Positions 45,157 through 57,113 of a stretch of DNA of 64,000 nt are shown in pieces (position 1 is the stretch's first letter; each line of letters begins with the position of its first letter). The stretch covers positions 2,604,501 to 2,668,500 of the forward strand of contig JAKTNV010000041.1 of NCBI GenBank assembly GCA_022747635.1. Direction: 5' to 3'. Under the pieces are notes generated by a model that had not been told where the DNA came from, did no database searches, and saw only the letters and a list, made by a program, of their open reading frames with translations. The stretch is from Hetaerina americana. Its lineage: Eukaryota > Arthropoda > Insecta > Odonata > Calopterygidae. The position numbers and the translations under genes were made by a program.

Positions 45157-46141
45157 AAATACTTTAATGTTCATAATTTCGCTTGCGGCTTTTACTGCCG
45201 GTGACTTTTTGTTATATTCCAATTTTTCTTTGGCCATATCTCTTCCCTGTCTCCCGTTACATATGTTTTCTACTGCCACCTGACAATCCTTTCTCTTCGT
45301 ACAGATTAAACCTTTTACATTTCAATTTCTGTAAACATGACGTATTTAATGATTTTGGAACATCGCTTACGTCAGTTTTCCCACTATTTTTTAGCCATGC
45401 ACCATCACTCGATTATCGAATTCCTGATCGTTCCGACACATTTGCGCGTGCCATCCACGCACGCGTCGAGCATCGGCGTGCGACCGCAATCCGCACGCGT
45501 GCTCAACGACAAGACATTGCAAATTTACTCCACACTTTCACGCTTCACTTCATAGAATTGTTTGACGTCCATATCAAAAGAGTTTGTGAAGCCGCAAGTC
45601 GGTGAAACGTGTTGTGCTGTGAAATGAAGTCTGGGGAAAATTACAACCTTTTTTAACATGGAAGACATATCAAGCTTACTTCCTTTATCTTGCATGGAAT
45701 TGAAATTTCACACTTGAAGTCAAACTTGAATTGACTTACGTATATTAGCGATTTCTGGAAATATAGAATACATTCTTCCTCATCATCATGGATTACTTTT
45801 CCCATTACTTGCTTAATGTGTTTTCTTTTGTAGACACAGATAGAGTTCTTTCCTTTAGTTCTTTCTTTTCTCCCATTTCTATCAACGAACTCCTCTCCAC
45901 GCCATAACCCACCAAACTAAAAGCCCCCGTTTACCCTCAAGGCAGCCACTCGACTCGAGGGGTACTTTCTCGTGTCGCCAATATCCCCTCGAAGACGCGG
46001 GGATACGACGACCAGCCGTGTGGCAGGAACTCCTTCAACAACAGGCTTGCAACATCAGAAATCAAGTTTTCTTATTCTCCAAGAGCCACAATGTAATACA
46101 CACAATAATGCATTGCCGAAAGATAATTTATCTACACCTCC

Positions 46142-46195
46142 ATGATATCTTTCAACACGCCCCCCCCCAATCCTTCTTCCCCATCGGGATCACGG
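46142..46195 (+). repeat. C-rich direct repeat, copy 2
   Basis: atatctttcaacacgccccc then ttcttccccatcgggatcac; matches copy 1 at 44986-45045. A poly-G run follows at 46193-46205. Element type unknown. Confidence 0.7.
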
Positions 46196-46541
46196 GGGGG
46201 GGGGGCGCGCGAATTGACGGTTATTTCCTTTCCTAGGGCATCCTATTCGCTCCTCTGGAATCTGATAGCCTTCTCAAATGAACGAAATTAATCGTCATCC
46301 CGGACACCAAGGTACTGAATTTCCGAAGCCGCGTGATATTCCCTCTCACGACTGACTCCAACCCTCCCCTGCACTGCTCACTCGGGCGGAGTGACCCGAG
46401 CGCCAAATACATATCCAAGATTTGTATAAAAATATCTGGAAGAGTTTTTATGATTGCCTCGTAACGTAATCAAAAAAAGAGAAGCATTGACATCATGCTG
46501 TTAGATATTAGACCGTTCAATTAAATTAACTCACACGATTT

Positions 46542-47065
46542 GCATAAAAAGTATCAGGAAGAAGTTTTCCTTAACATGTGCGTGAAGTGCTGTATTCAAA
46601 CCGTCGGTTAAATGTGCGCATGATCGCAGATTGTATATTGGCATTAATAGAATGACAATGCACACTATTATCACTGAAAATATGGCGATGCGAAAGATCT
46701 GCGCTAAACTTGCCCCAAAAGTCTTTCGACGGACGACCGCAGAGCCGATAGTGTCTGCTTGCGAAGACCACCTGCAACGACATCGCGACGATTCCCCAAC
46801 CCCCTTACAGTCCCAACTTACCGTCAGCAGGTCATTTCCTGTTCTCAAACGTGCAATCTTCCCACCCTCAAAGGACACCATCATGGGACCCTAAGTGCCG
46901 TCAAAGAAGCCTGCACGCTTGTACCCTTAAGGACCTCCCGGCCATCAGGGAGCCTTCCAGTCGTGGAAAAGCCCCAAGGGCAAAAGTGTGTCGACGCTCA
47001 AGGGATGTACTTATTGAAGAATTTGGAGGAATTGAACGAGAAATATCTGGAATTAACATATTTAT
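46542..47065 (+). mobile_element. Non-autonomous mariner, shared deletion
   Basis: Left terminal sequence tgcataaaaagtatcaggaa; the right end is eroded. Internal reading: YIGINRMTMHTIITENMAMR, then KICAKLAPKVF, then VSACEDHLQRHRDDSPTPLQ, LKGHHHGTLSAVKEACTL, and KCVDAQGMYLLK at the C-terminus. Breakpoints match those of 39147-39717 and 62125-63075: the first helix-turn-helix and the first two catalytic aspartates are missing. Confidence 0.85.
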
Positions 47066-47825
47066 CCAAAATTTAAAAATAACTATGTACCGCCCATGCA
47101 CACACAAGACCCCATGGTTTCAATCTCGTGACTGCACAATATATAATATAATAATGTTAACGGCTCTGAAAACAGATTTATTTTATTTCTGTATCGAGAG
47201 AAAACAATTCAAGTAAGCGGATCGGGGGAAAGTTGATCCATTTGCGGAGATATCGAATCGCGCACAGAGAGTGGGCAATGCATAGCGCGCACATTGTTTG
47301 TGCGCAATGTGTGTTTCTAAAGGTATTTTTTTGCTATTAGAGAAAAATCTGGTATCACTTAGAGTTTGTCTGTCAACAATGGCGTTGCAAGTGTTGCTGA
47401 GCACACCGGAACTCCATATTTACGGCATTTTGTTTATTACTAGGAGAACAGCTCAATAAAGAGAAATAATTAATTGTTATTTTAAATTTTGTGTGAAAAC
47501 GTAATTTTATGCTAAATTCTTGACTTAACGTACAATGTTCAAATTTGGTACAAGTTCAATTAATTTGATCCTAGGGGGTGAGGGGCAATTAGACCTTTTT
47601 ACATGATGATTGCAATTTCTACTTCTAATGCTCAGTCAATTACTTTCCATTAAGACCTTTCCCCGCGATATTTAGGGAAATTGATTTATTTCGGTGTTTC
47701 CTGCATACTCCCAAGCAATATGTCATTAGGAATAGGAGATCTATTTCTTATGATGGGCACGTCATTTTCCATGGCATGTCATTGAATATTCAATGGCCCC
47801 CATGCACGACTTAAGGGTTCGAGGG
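47066..47825. other. No recognisable gene
   Basis: AT-rich, nothing supported. Confidence 0.4.
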
Positions 47826-48012
47826 TTCAGACGGCCTCGGGAGCTGTGTTGACGGGAGAAGTGGCAATTGATGCTACTGGAGACACCCAAAGCAGGTGGG
47901 TGGAGTTGAGAAGAGAGGTGGTCGGTGAAGTGCTTACTTCTAGGAAGGAGAGAGGACGTTTAGATGTTTTAGGGCTGTGTGAGGAGAAATGGAACGGAAA
48001 TCCTGGATTTCT
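47826..48012 (+). pseudogene. Possible LINE endonuclease N-terminal fragment
   Basis: Reads VELRREVVGEVLTSRKERGR then LDVLGLCEEKWNGNPGF, resembling the first part of an APE-type LINE endonuclease (pattern DILG..E..W.G). No GDWN or SDH motif follows because a mariner end begins at 48028. Weak support. Confidence 0.35.
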
Positions 48013-48027
48013 GGAGCGATAGTTATA

Positions 48028-48275
48028 CCAGGTCAGTCCCAAAAGTAGTATGCCTTATTTTTTCCGGGATACACTGACGGGCCTCAGGGAGGGAGGGTCT
48101 CGGAAAAGACCGGAGTCCGATGGGGGTTGGCTCTCACACATTGCAGAGTGAGGGTGGTGCGTTTGTGAAACCTCTATAACGTGACGTCGTTACCCAACGT
48201 AACGAAACGGTTATTGAAACAGCGCTGCGCTATCAAATTTTGCATGAAATTGGAATATATACATACACCGAGAGA
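48028..48275 (+). mobile_element. Mariner 5-prime end
   Basis: Starts after TA (48026-48027) with ccaggtcagtcccaaaagta, the classic start for this mariner subgroup. Around 48210 the frame reads RLLKQRCAIKFCMKLE, the beginning of the transposase. The rest is missing. Its terminal repeat matches that of the MITE at 17483-17798. Confidence 0.75.
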
Positions 48276-48344
48276 GATACTCGTTACATGCTCATAGGAA
48301 GCTTATGGTGATAATACCGTGGTTAGATCGGGTGTTTTATTTTA

Positions 48345-49205
48345 TTTATTTATATATACCCTGAACGCCACCGCAAAGGTGTGTGGCAGGGGGTTAATAC
48401 ACACCAGAATACTGTTAACCGAACATGACCCTGCCGCGGTCGAAAAATGTTACTATGATCCCCTATCTTTCGAAGAAAAAATGACAACTCAAATCTATTT
48501 GTTCTAAACTTAATCACTCCTATTTCATTAGCATGATCTCTCATACCATAGTGCGATGGGGGTAACAACACATTTTCCACATCACTGCTAAAGAGACCTC
48601 CGTCCAATTCATACAAGAGCTTCAATCTATAATTTAACCTTCGCTTCGTGAGTGATTCCCAGCCTAGAGGGTCTAACATTTTGGAAAAGCTACTTAGTTT
48701 ATTATCACAACGTTTCACAAATCCATCCCCTTAACGCTGCACGCCATCTTAATTAATCCAACTTCATGAGGATCCCATAATATGCTTGCAGCATATTCCA
48801 GAAATTAGGTGTTAGCAACGACAGATGACATTTCTCTTTGATCTTTTCATCAAATTTATCCAATAATCTTCTGATTATTCCTAATTTTTTGTTAGCTTGT
48901 CCGCATATTCCACGTATGTGTTTCACCCGGGGGATATGGTGAGTTAGAGTAACGCCTAGGTATTTAATTGAGCCTACGCATTCCATTTCGGTGCTCCCTA
49001 TGCAGCAGGCGGTCCGGAGGGAATCGCTCTTTTTACAAAAATTTATCACTCCTTACTTTTTTAAATTTAGTTCTAATTTCCGAGTAGGGCATCAGCGTTG
49101 TTTAGCATTAAGGGCATCTGACAAAGCTGCTGTGTCCTCAGGGTCACGGATATCACACTAAACCACTGCATTGTCGGCAAATAAACGAATCTTACGAACA
49201 ATTTG
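48345..49205 (-). pseudogene. CR1-like LINE, RT end and C-terminal region
   Basis: On the minus strand: IRLFADNAVV (about 49190; FADN instead of the catalytic FADD), EDTAALSDALNA, NFCKKSDSLRT, CVGSIKYLGVTLTHHI (48950), KLGIIRRLLDKFDEKIKEKC, NMLQAYYGIL then WDPHEVGLIK, LGWESLTKRRLNYRLKLLYE and LDGGLFSSDVENVLLPPSHY. It ends with the CR1-like tail (PPATHLCGGVQG, 48400-48351). There are several frameshifts and stops. The copy is the most informative for this family and identifies the pieces at 2895, 4326 and 8536 as the same family. Confidence 0.85.
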
Positions 49206-50061
49206 TTAAAATTTATTTATATTCAACTTAATTTTTTAACATTTGCCAACAAAGCTTACGGCCTTTGCTATTTCATTTATCTATAGAGATCGAAGTGAAT
49301 ATAGTCCAACTAGTGAGCCGCTATGATGCCCCAATCACTCTTTTCGTTTCCCTCACCTGCCCAATATAATTCTTGACAATAAATAAGGAATTTTTCATTA
49401 CGGGCATTTTTAACTAAGCAATCGAGAAAAACACGAGTTGAAACGTGTGATATGTAATGCGCATTGACAGCACATAAATTGGATGTTGCTACGTAGGTTT
49501 ATGCGAGCGGCCGAGGCGTGTGAAGTTTCGGACCTGGCCGTCGGCGCCGCCTCGACCGCCGGCGGCCACAGGCGCGAGGTCACATCTCCGCCGCTCCCCC
49601 CTCCACTGCACCCGAACAAGAAAGCGAAGGGGACAATGAATTGGTGCTTGGTGTCACTTCGATGACGGTGCTCGTAATGCCGCCCCCTTCTCGAGACAAA
49701 CACCTCACGCCAAGGGTTCGGCGATCGCACCACATCTCGGCGTTGATTATTTCGAAAATGAGTTCTCACGGCGTCTACACTCGGATAAAAGTAGCTTAAA
49801 AGAGATTCGGCGAAAAGCGGAACTCATTAAATCGCATGAACACAACGAATTTTAGCAAAAAGAGTCTGCTAGGAATAAGAATTTCCTTCTGAATCGCTAA
49901 CCTTAAAATTTTAAGGTTTTAGTCACGCAAAGTTAAAATTACGCCTGGATTACAATTATTGTCTCCATCGAAATCTTATTTCGCTTTCATTAAATTTTGA
50001 ACTTTACCATACAATGGCGAGATATTTTGGGGACCGGAGTATACTCATCTGCCATTTCATG
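49206..50061. other. No recognisable gene
   Basis: A GC-richer part (49495-49700) has open frames on both strands (60 and 119 codons) with no known domain. Confidence 0.4.
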
Positions 50062-50229
50062 GAATGAAGAACACAATGTATTTTTTCACCGTTCTTTATT
50101 TAGATATGACTAGTTTCAACGCTTAAGCGTCAAAATCAGGTGCAATTAAACTCATGAGTTAATTTGTACCTGATAATGGCGTCGATGTGTGAATAAAGAA
50201 CAGTGGAAAAATAAAATGTGTTCTTCATT
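50062..50229. mobile_element. Head-to-head Penelope termini, decayed
   Basis: Imperfect inverted repeat: aatgaagaacaca at the left pairs with tgtgttcttcatt at the right, and the inner parts share ttctttatt. The minus reading of the left arm has CTGATTT, stem GACGC/GCGTT, GAAA and CTAGTC, like a hammerhead with a damaged core. The plus reading of the right arm has CTGATAA then GGCGTC but no GAAA. It is the most decayed of the four loci of this kind. Confidence 0.6.
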
Positions 50230-51543
50230 TAATGTACATGAACTTCCACTAAGTTGAGCCATAAATCATAGAATACGTCAGTCATCTGTAAATAGCATGA
50301 AAATATTCACCATATTCCACTGGAGGGAAGAAACGCACTATTAGGAATGCACATTTTTAGATCTCGTATGGATAAAGTGATTTAATATAAATACTTTCAT
50401 ATATCCCTACGAAATTCGGTTTCCATAATCAGATGGAAAAAACAATGCTCTCGATTATAAATGAGATTGTATCCCTGGAAAAATTTGGTTTTGCATCTCT
50501 AGTGACGTCACATAAACTATCAGTAAATTACACAAACTACCCGAGTAAGCGCACGCTTTTTGCAAGACATTACGATACGCAGATAAAATCAAATGAGTAC
50601 TTGAACATTGCCGATTGCAACAAACTTGGATTATTTCAGAATAACATTTGTGCCAACCCTTACGCATGCATTAGCCTAACCGGAGCGAGTCCAAGAAAGG
50701 ATGCACGGACGAGTCACAAGCATTACTTCGCCGAGGAGAGCACCAGAGCACCGCACTGATTCGTCACGAGAATGTTCTGAGGAGCCGTGGAAGTGAGAAA
50801 CGTGGCGGCGACACATAAATATTGAGTCTGGGAAAGGACTCTACTTCTGCCCCCCCCCCTTCCCCCTCTTACGATGAGAGCGAAAACAATGAACAGCCGA
50901 AACAGCAGGGGGGCGCGAATGATGGCAGTGACGGCGGCGACGACCCCCACGACGGGGGGGGGGGACAACAGCCCCCCGAAGCTGAGGGCATTCGGGGGAA
51001 CTGTTGACTACCACTCGACGACTACCCCTCCCGTCCACACTAATTTTTACCCCCTCCTTCCGCACCCCGGCCAACCCGACCCCTTCCCACACACGCGGGG
51101 GGCTCCATTCGCCAGCATCCCAATCTCCCTAATCCATTCCCCGCCCGACCCCCTCCATCACCTGCCAGCCCCCCCCCCCCACCCAAACTGATCGCACATG
51201 CGGGCCGCATCCCCAGAGGTGGGGCGCGGCGAGTGCCAAAAAGCACGCACACCTCTCTTCATTGCCCCACGGAGGCCCACAAAGGGCGAGGGGGCGGAGC
51301 ACTGCCGAAAATGCAGATGCCTTGATTTCTATCGCACAGGAGGCCAACCCCATGGAAGCAATTAAACAGGCCGTTGAAAACCTACGCCGGAGAATAAATG
51401 AGGGCAGCACCGACGCAAGGAGGTGACAAGGCGAGGCGCGTCGAAAGACAAGGGCGCGGTGGTGGACGGGTGATGGCACGAGTGTGGGGGACATGCTTAG
51501 ATGGGAAGGCTCAAGGAGTCGAGGGAGTACAATGAGAACCTGG
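50230..51543. other. No recognisable gene; GC-rich island
   Basis: 50840-51480 is C/G-rich with long homopolymer runs (50848-50858, 50955-50966, 51171-51181). The ORF at 50433-50759 (+, 108 codons) is unrecognised; its frame reads GFASLVTSHKLSVNYTNYPS. Confidence 0.35.
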
Positions 51544-52095
<552 letters not shown>

Positions 52096-54151
52096 TGTAT
52101 ATATTTCTATATACACATACATGCATACACATGAGATGTGAACCCAAATAACTAGAGGTATTGAAATAAAACCTAATTCAAGAATCTGTTGACGGTTGAG
52201 AGAAATGGGAGTGGAAATATGCCAAAACATTATTACAATGGATTGATTAATATTTTCACAAAATGTCAAACTAAAAGATGGAAATAATTGCAGCCTCGAA
52301 AACGAAACTGTTGACGACAAAAATGGATAAGATGAGCTGCAAGTCACAAACCCATTAATTATTTTAAACATTTTCATGTCTTACGGGAAAACCGTTCTGA
52401 GCAACGTAGAGAATATTTTAAATCCTAATCATAGCACACGGTTAGTTATGATATACCTTTAATTTATATTTATTTAGAATTTATTTTGAAAATATTATGC
52501 TGCGAAAAATAAAGTTAGGTTATGAAACAACAATCCTGTTTCAAAAATGCCGCGTTGCTTCTAATCCGATCTTATCTCAAAGGAAGTAAAAAACAACACA
52601 AAAGCTACGCACGCCTCATCCCCATCGTTAATAAAATAGGAATTGAAAGAAACCAACTATATTTATCCGCAATGAGTATCACGATGCGCATGTTGTGGGA
52701 TTAACTTAAACAAAAACAAAGACGCGCTGGCGTTCCCAGTAATGCGCCGGGAAAATGTGCATGCCCTTCAACATATAGCTTGTAGGATACGTCTGATCAT
52801 TCAAGCTTAAAAATTTATGAAACAAAATAAGCGCTTGAAAAAACACTGTAATTAGTTTTGTACCTAAACACGTGAGAAATTAGTTATTTACCATTCCAAT
52901 AACGCGCAAGTTAAACAAACTTAAATGATTTTTTTTCTAAATGTACTACGTTAATGAACGTAAAGTAATCAAGCCGAAGTGAGAATGAGTTATTATTCCC
53001 TATGAAGGTAGACGTGAAATACTGACATTTAAATACGAATTTTATGCCTCCCTCGACTTTGGAAATGAACTGCGGCTAAGTTGGGGATAATTAATTTGTA
53101 GCCCTGTTATATTCCATTAAGTCGTCGGAAAAACCATTAATAATCGGATATGTGGAGAAATATTTGAGCACTTCATTACATTTAACGTCCTGGAGTTTGG
53201 TTCGGAGGCGTGCGAACCGCGGTAATCTCCAGGCTATGCGAAGATTATCCACCAAGTGATAGCGGACTCGGTTATGACCTCAAAAATTTACTTCTTCGCT
53301 TCCATCTCACGAAACTACGGTATTTATAAAATGTAAATGGGCAATAATATTGAATTATTCAACATGTACCTAATTTTACGCGACCACTTAAGGCTTCAAG
53401 GCCTTTATATTAAGTCCCGGTGCTTAAACCAGTGAACGCGCCGGATGAGAAGGAGATAAAGAGAGAGGAGGTGGGAAGATGCGAGGGCCCGATGGCCCCT
53501 ACACGCGGAAAAGGGAGGGGCCTCCTCAGGGGTCCATCCTCGGCCCTCGTCGATCGCAAATGTTTCCCTCCATAAACCACGGGATGATCCGGTTCGCCGA
53601 GTACCTACAGGGGGAGAGGCCGAAATCCGCCATTAAACCCGACTTATGGCCGTAATAATCAACCCGCATTGATGGCCTCCCCTCCCTCGCTTCCTTCACA
53701 ATCCTTTAATAACCCTTCATCAGTCTCTTTTGGATTTGGAGGGCGCCGTGAGGGCCCGCCCTGTCACCTCCAGCCCCCGATCACTTCATCGTAGGGTGCG
53801 CCGCCCCCCCTGGACTCCCTGCCATCTTTCTTCATCGCTTCCCTACCACCCAACCAACGCTCATTTTATATCTTTCCTTCCTTACCCCAACCAAGGCCCA
53901 CCAACCAGTCAACTGCTCCCATCTCCTTTTCATTAAGAAAATTACCTTCCCCAGTCCGACCCCTTCGAGTCCACACACACCTAAGAGCCCAACTCCCCGC
54001 CTGGTCAACATTTGCTCACTCCAAGTTGAACCTAGAATATTTAACAAACACTTTTCCTCATTTCCATTGTCCCACGCAAGTCTACATGTATTTAGACTAC
54101 TCTTACACCACGGAGAATTAATTTAGGGGTGCGTGTGCATGTTTTTTTTTA
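52096..54151. other. No recognisable gene
   Basis: AT-rich until about 53420, then GC-richer with a pyrimidine-rich patch at 53810-53960. No frame over 75 codons and no family resemblance. Confidence 0.4.
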
Positions 54152-56690
54152 AGGTAATCTACCGGTTAAGGTAGGTTTTTCGATGGACACAACTACCAAA
54201 CAAATATTTTGTGACTACTAACAAAACACAACCCTAAATTCTACTCTACACCAGGTCCCTCTTCATCTCTGAGTACTTTCTTCCGCCCTTCATCCCGTCC
54301 AACATCCCTATCCTGTTCCTTCCCTTTCCTCTTTTGCCCAACATTCTACCCTCTATCACAGTCTTCAACATCCCACTGCCGGTCAAAACCCCCTTCATCC
54401 ACTTTTCCTGCCTCCATAGGATTGCTCCCAACAAACCCCTCTCTTCGCCCACCATACCAAGTACTTCCTCATTTGTATTCTTCTCTGTCCATTTCACCTT
54501 CTCCATTCTTCTCCACACCCACATTTCAAAAGCCTCCAGTCTACGTCTATCCTCCTGCTTCAATGACCACGTTTCCGCACCGTACATAGCTACGCTCCAT
54601 ATCAAAGTTTTTACGAGTCTTTTCTTAACATCCTTACTCAAAGTCCCCGTCATCAACTCCCTCCTCCTCGTGAAAGCCTCTTTGCCTAGCGCAAATCTTC
54701 TCCTTACGTCCCTACTACTTTGACCGTGTTGGTCCAAAACACTACCGAGATACGTAAACTGTTCTACCTGCTCTAGTTTTTGCCCTCCTATTTTAATGTT
54801 AAGCTTGGCCTTTTTCTTTCTAGAAAATCGCATAACCTTTGTTTTATTAATGTTGATTCTCATCCCATACCTGTCGCACTGAATTTCCAATTCACTCAGC
54901 AATGCTTGCAGCCCCTTGGCTGACTGACAAACTAAAGCTTGGTCATCAGCAAACCTAACTGATTTTACGAATTCCCCGCCCACTTTCATTCCTACCTCTA
55001 GTTCTTCCCATGCCTCTTTGATCATTTCCTCTGCATACAGGTTGAACAGCAACGGTGATAATGGGCAACCCTGCCTTACACCCCTTCCTCACACTGCCCA
55101 TCCTGACTCCCCGTTTCCCACCCGCACCTGAGCAGTCTGAGACATGTACAGGTTGCGGATTAGCCTCCTTTCCCTCCAATCTATTCCTATTTTCTGCAAT
55201 ATACTCATTATTTTTTCCCAATTCACTCTATCAAACGCTTTTTCGAAATCTACGAAGCAGGCAAATACATCCTGGTTGTATTCTATATTCCTCTCGATTA
55301 ATAATCTCATTACTGCAATGGCATCACGCGTACCTCTCCCCTTCCTAAACCCTAACTGGTCATCCCCTAAGTAATCATTGGCCCTATTCTCTATCCTTTT
55401 GTTTATGATCGTGAGAACAACTTTAGCTGCGTGGGATATCAAACTAATTGTCCTATAGTCCTCACATGACGTGGCCTTTACCTTTTTCGGAATCGGAACT
55501 AAAACTGCTCTCACAAAGTCTTCCGGCCAGATTCCCTCCTCATAAATGCTACGGATCAGCCCATATAGCCTCTTCCTCCCACATTTTCCTAAGCATTTTA
55601 AAAGTTCCACGGGAATGTTATCTACCCCCACGGCCTTATTTAGTTTCATCTCCCTTAATGCCCTTTCTATCTCATTGTCTAGTATGCCTGGACCTAAGCT
55701 GTCTTCCTCTACGTCATTTTCTTTTTCAATGTCTAACTGTGTTGGTCTGAGTTCTTTACTATACAGTTCTTCTATATACTCCTTCCATCTCTCTTGGATC
55801 TTTCCTGCGTCAACTATTACCTTACCCGCCTTATCTCTAACTATTAGCATAGCTCTTCCTTTCTTACTTCCCGATAACGATTTAACTATGCTGTAAAGAG
55901 CACCGATTTCCCCCTTCCTCTGCAGACTTTCCATATCCTCGCACTGCGTCTTCCACCATGCTTCCTTTGCTTTATTTGTTGCCCGCCTCAATTTATTGTT
56001 CAATTCTTTGTACTTCATTTTGCCTAATTCTGTATTTATATTCTTCCATTTTCGCCGCTCATCCATCTTTGTAATCATCTCATCCGTGATCCATGGTTTC
56101 CTAGTCCTTTTAGCGTTAACGGTTCCAATAGTGTCTTTTGCGGCTTTAGACAACCCTTTTTTGATCATTTCCCATTTTTCTTCGATAGTACTTAGCTCTT
56201 TACCATCCTCCATGATTTTCTCTACCGCCTGTTTGTATTCCTTCCTTTTCAACCCATTTAATGCTTCTACATTCCATTTTCTAACTCGCCGCCCCTGCCT
56301 TATCTTTTTGAAACGTACGCTACATTTCATAACAACTAAATTGTGGTCTGAGTCCGCATCCGCTCCCGGGAAGCTGTGCGAATTTATCACACTGTTCCTA
56401 AACCTGTGTCTAACCAGGATATATTCTAGCTGATATCTTCCTGAGTCACCTGGCATTTTCCATGTATACCTGCGTCTTTTGTGGTGTCTAAACCAAGTGT
56501 TGGTGATGACTAACCCCTGTCTCCTGCAGAACTCAACTGCTTTCTCCCCGCGGTCATTCCTCGTGCCTAAACCGTAGTCGCCCACCTCATCACCATCTCT
56601 TCCTTCGCCTACCGTCGCATTCCAATCCCCCATCACTATCAAATGTTTCCCTGCAGGAACACACGCGATCATGTCCTCTAACTGATCGTA
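54152..56690 (-). mobile_element. RTE-like LINE, longest copy
   Basis: The 3-prime end starts at 54152 (aggtaatctaccggttaagg); homology stops at about 56690 within the endonuclease, next to (tatc/tg)-rich repeats, so the copy is 5-prime truncated. It contains nearly all of the endonuclease and the complete RT and C-terminal domain. Confidence 0.95.
54246..56690 (-). pseudogene. RTE-like ORF2 (endonuclease-RT), one TGA
   Basis: The polyprotein would nick chromosomal DNA and reverse transcribe element RNA. Minus strand from 56690: YDQLEDMIACVPAGKHLIVM, GDWNATVGEG (endonuclease), RRYTWKMPGDSGRYQLEYIL (position D of QLDYIL in the other copy is E here) and SDHNLVVM (catalytic SDH). After a Lys/Glu-rich linker, GVDNIPVELLKCLG, CEDYRTISLISHAAKVVLTI, GFRKGRGTRDAI, CFVDFEKAFDRVNWEKIMSI (motif A), RQGCPLSPLLFNLYAEEMIK (motif B), FADDQALVCQSAKGL (motif C), GSVLDQHGQSSRDVRRRFAL and YGAETWSLKQEDRRRLEAFE. 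A single TGA at 55089-55091 splits it, in the same frame on both sides. The stop is at 54246. Its first ~100 endonuclease residues are missing. Confidence 0.93.
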
Positions 56691-56695
56691 TGTAT

Positions 56696-57077
56696 GTATC
56701 TTTAAATGTGTGTGTACGAATATATATACATCTACATCTACATCTACATAATACCCCGCAAGCTGCCGCAAGGGCGTGTGGCGGGGGGTGTTAGGTCACC
56801 AACCGTAAAAAAGAAAAAATACCACATGCAAAAAAAAACACGGAAAATTACACCCACAGCAGCGCACACACTCATGCAAAAATCCCTTCATCCAATACTC
56901 ATGCAAACACATATACCGCAAAACAACTAAAAAACTGCACCCCATGATGCAGCACGAAAGCCATCCTACAACACGGAAACCAGGACACAACAAGCATGAT
57001 TTTGAAACACCACATGAAAATGCACCACGAAACACTCTACCCCCAAAGAGTCTCTAAAAGGAAGGGAATGCGACCCA
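56696..57077 (-). other. LINE tail plus unassigned spacer
   Basis: 56730-56755 is an (atctac)n microsatellite, followed at 56752-56800 by the inverted CR1-like C-terminal tail (minus strand: TPPATRPCGSLRG). The rest to 57077 is A/C-rich and unassigned. Confidence 0.5.
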
Positions 57078-57113
57078 ATATATATATATATATATATATA
57101 TTATAATATATAT
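57078..57113 (+). repeat. (TA)n microsatellite
   Basis: ta array with one interruption, directly at the 3-prime break of the following RTE copy. Confidence 0.97.

Larger units (their letters stand above)
44131..46541. other. No gene; LINE tails and a C-rich repeat
   Basis: Two very short LINE-tail modules (44676-44722 and 45109-45156) resemble the C-terminal PPAT...GL.G coding tail of the CR1-like elements. A C-rich direct repeat is described separately. Frames at 45183-45605 (+) are unrecognised. Confidence 0.45.

Noticed and set aside
50841..51191. Overlapping Gly/Pro-rich ORFs
   Set aside because: Produced by poly-C and poly-G runs; no support as coding sequence.
55055..56433. Several plus-strand ORFs up to 145 codons across the RTE copy
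   Set aside because: They lie antisense to the clearly homologous endonuclease-RT frame, and similar shadows appear over every RTE copy.
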